A stretch of 5,710 nt of DNA from Anaerolineaceae bacterium (lineage in GTDB: Bacteria > Chloroflexota > Anaerolineae > Anaerolineales > Anaerolineaceae), in assembly GCA_003448875.1 (NCBI GenBank), contig DLXG01000146.1, positions 1 to 5,710 of the forward strand, given 5' to 3'. Position 1 is the first letter of the stretch. Each line of letters opens with the position of its first letter. Position numbers and translations under genes: made by a program. Below are positions 5,078 through 5,710 of this stretch, one piece after another. The notes beneath the pieces were generated by a model, which worked only from the letters and a program-made list of their open reading frames with translations, was not told the origin of the DNA and did no database searches.

Positions 5078-5710
5078 ATGCCGAAATCATCCAATGCCTT
5101 TTGGTTCACCGCCCTGCTGATTGCCGCCGGGGTTGATTTTCTATTCTGGGACAAACCGGTGGGGATTTCGTTTCCCATCTGGACGCTTCTAGCGCTTGGC
5201 GGGGCTTTGTTTTTAACCCTGCGAAACGGCTTGCGTCCGGCACGCGCCAATATCCTGCTCAGTGTAGTTATCCTCGGGCTGGCGTCATTGGCCTTTTTGC
5301 GCGCCGAGCCGCTCACCCGCGCGTTGGGAATATTGCTGGCGCTGGCCGGGTTGATGATGTGGGCTGCAACTCTGCTCAACGGCTACTGGCTGCATTACAC
5401 CTTATGGGATGACATCCGGGCTGTGGCGGTGTTGGCTTTTGCGGCTCTAACCCGCCCGTTCAACCTGCTCACCACCCGTGAAGCACAATCGGCCGAACAG
5501 CAGCCATCCCCCGCTTCTAAACAAGGCTGGGCGGTGCTGCGTGGCTTGCTGCTGGCTTTGCCAGTGGTTGGCCTGCTGGCCCTGCTGCTGGCTTCAGCCG
5601 ATCTGGTATTTGCCGAACGGTTACAATCGGTGTTGGACGCCCTGCGTCTGGACCAACTCCCCGAAACCCTCTTCCGCCTTTTTTACATCGGGGTATCTAC
5701 CTTTATATTT
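5078..5710 (+). CDS. DUF4173-type polytopic membrane protein, 3'-truncated by the window edge
   Basis: The open frame runs to the last base, giving 211 residues without a stop. Four hydrophobic spans occupy about 8-24, 30-49, 58-75 and 82-101, with a shorter hydrophobic stretch near 113-125. A polar Gln/Ser/Pro-rich loop (134-149) comes before W-A-V-L-R-G-L-L-L-A-L-P and L-A-S-A-D-L-V-F (151-178). This W...R-G-L...P...L-L-A-S-A-D-x-V-F signature is what I associate with DUF4173 (an offshoot of the older DUF4153 grouping), whose function is unknown. ATG 5078 is the earliest possible start because an in-frame TAA sits two codons upstream (5072-5074). AAGGA at 5062-5066 is a rather distant ribosome site, 11 bases off. 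The rest of the domain should lie beyond the window. It may be transcribed with the 46-residue peptide gene, since no terminator separates them. Confidence 0.8.
   Translation, partial: MPKSSNAFWFTALLIAAGVDFLFWDKPVGISFPIWTLLALGGALFLTLRNGLRPARANILLSVVILGLASLAFLRAEPLTRALGILLALAGLMMWAATLLNGYWLHYTLWDDIRAVAVLAFAALTRPFNLLTTREAQSAEQQPSPASKQGWAVLRGLLLALPVVGLLALLLASADLVFAERLQSVLDALRLDQLPETLFRLFYIGVSTFIF

Noticed and set aside
5044..5379. Minus-strand frame of 111 codons opposite the DUF4173-type gene
   Set aside because: It is an antisense shadow with an Arg/Ser/Ala-rich composition and no motif, while the plus strand encodes clear membrane spans.
1..5710. CRISPR array, tRNA, insertion sequence or attachment site
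   Set aside because: No regularly spaced repeats, cloverleaf-like segment, transposase motif or long terminal repeats were seen when reading both strands by eye.

Overview
The window looks bacterial, with tightly packed genes that all run on the + strand. The organism is probably a member of the Chloroflexota, class Anaerolineae or a relative. This is an inference from gene content: a zinc-ribbon FmdB-type protein with a long serine-rich tail, a tiny basic single-span membrane protein, and a DUF4173-type membrane protein. No marker gene is present to settle it. Base composition changes sharply near position 1913-2040. Lines I counted by eye give about 40-43% GC on the left and about 60% on the right.

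Left block (1-1912): two overlapping membrane-protein genes. The first is cut by the window edge and ends in a small soluble domain. The second is a polytopic protein with GT-C glycosyltransferase-like motifs. Its best start is a TTG at 530, behind a strong Shine-Dalgarno inside the end of the first gene. They probably work together on a cell-surface glycan or lipid-linked sugar, and they look like the edge of a lower-GC, possibly acquired, island.

Middle block (2031-4182): a two-gene unit with a 1-base gap, preceded by a perfect TATAAT box. It encodes a PLP-dependent class V aminotransferase/cysteine-desulfurase-like enzyme with an intact Lys, His and Cys active-site set but an altered phosphate-binding segment. 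The second product is a membrane-anchored DsbA-like thioredoxin-fold protein with a CxxS motif and an unusual cysteine-containing N-terminal region. The pairing suggests a sulfur or thiol-redox role. This is the least conventional system in the window.

Right block (4292-5710): an FmdB-type zinc-ribbon gene followed by an intrinsic terminator, then a 46-residue membrane peptide gene with its own promoter-like and ribosome-binding signals. A hairpin without a T-tract comes next, and then the 5' part of a DUF4173-type membrane protein that runs off the window. Intergenic gaps here hold several dyads that could be operators or RNA hairpins. No tRNA, rRNA, CRISPR array, insertion sequence or transposase was seen.
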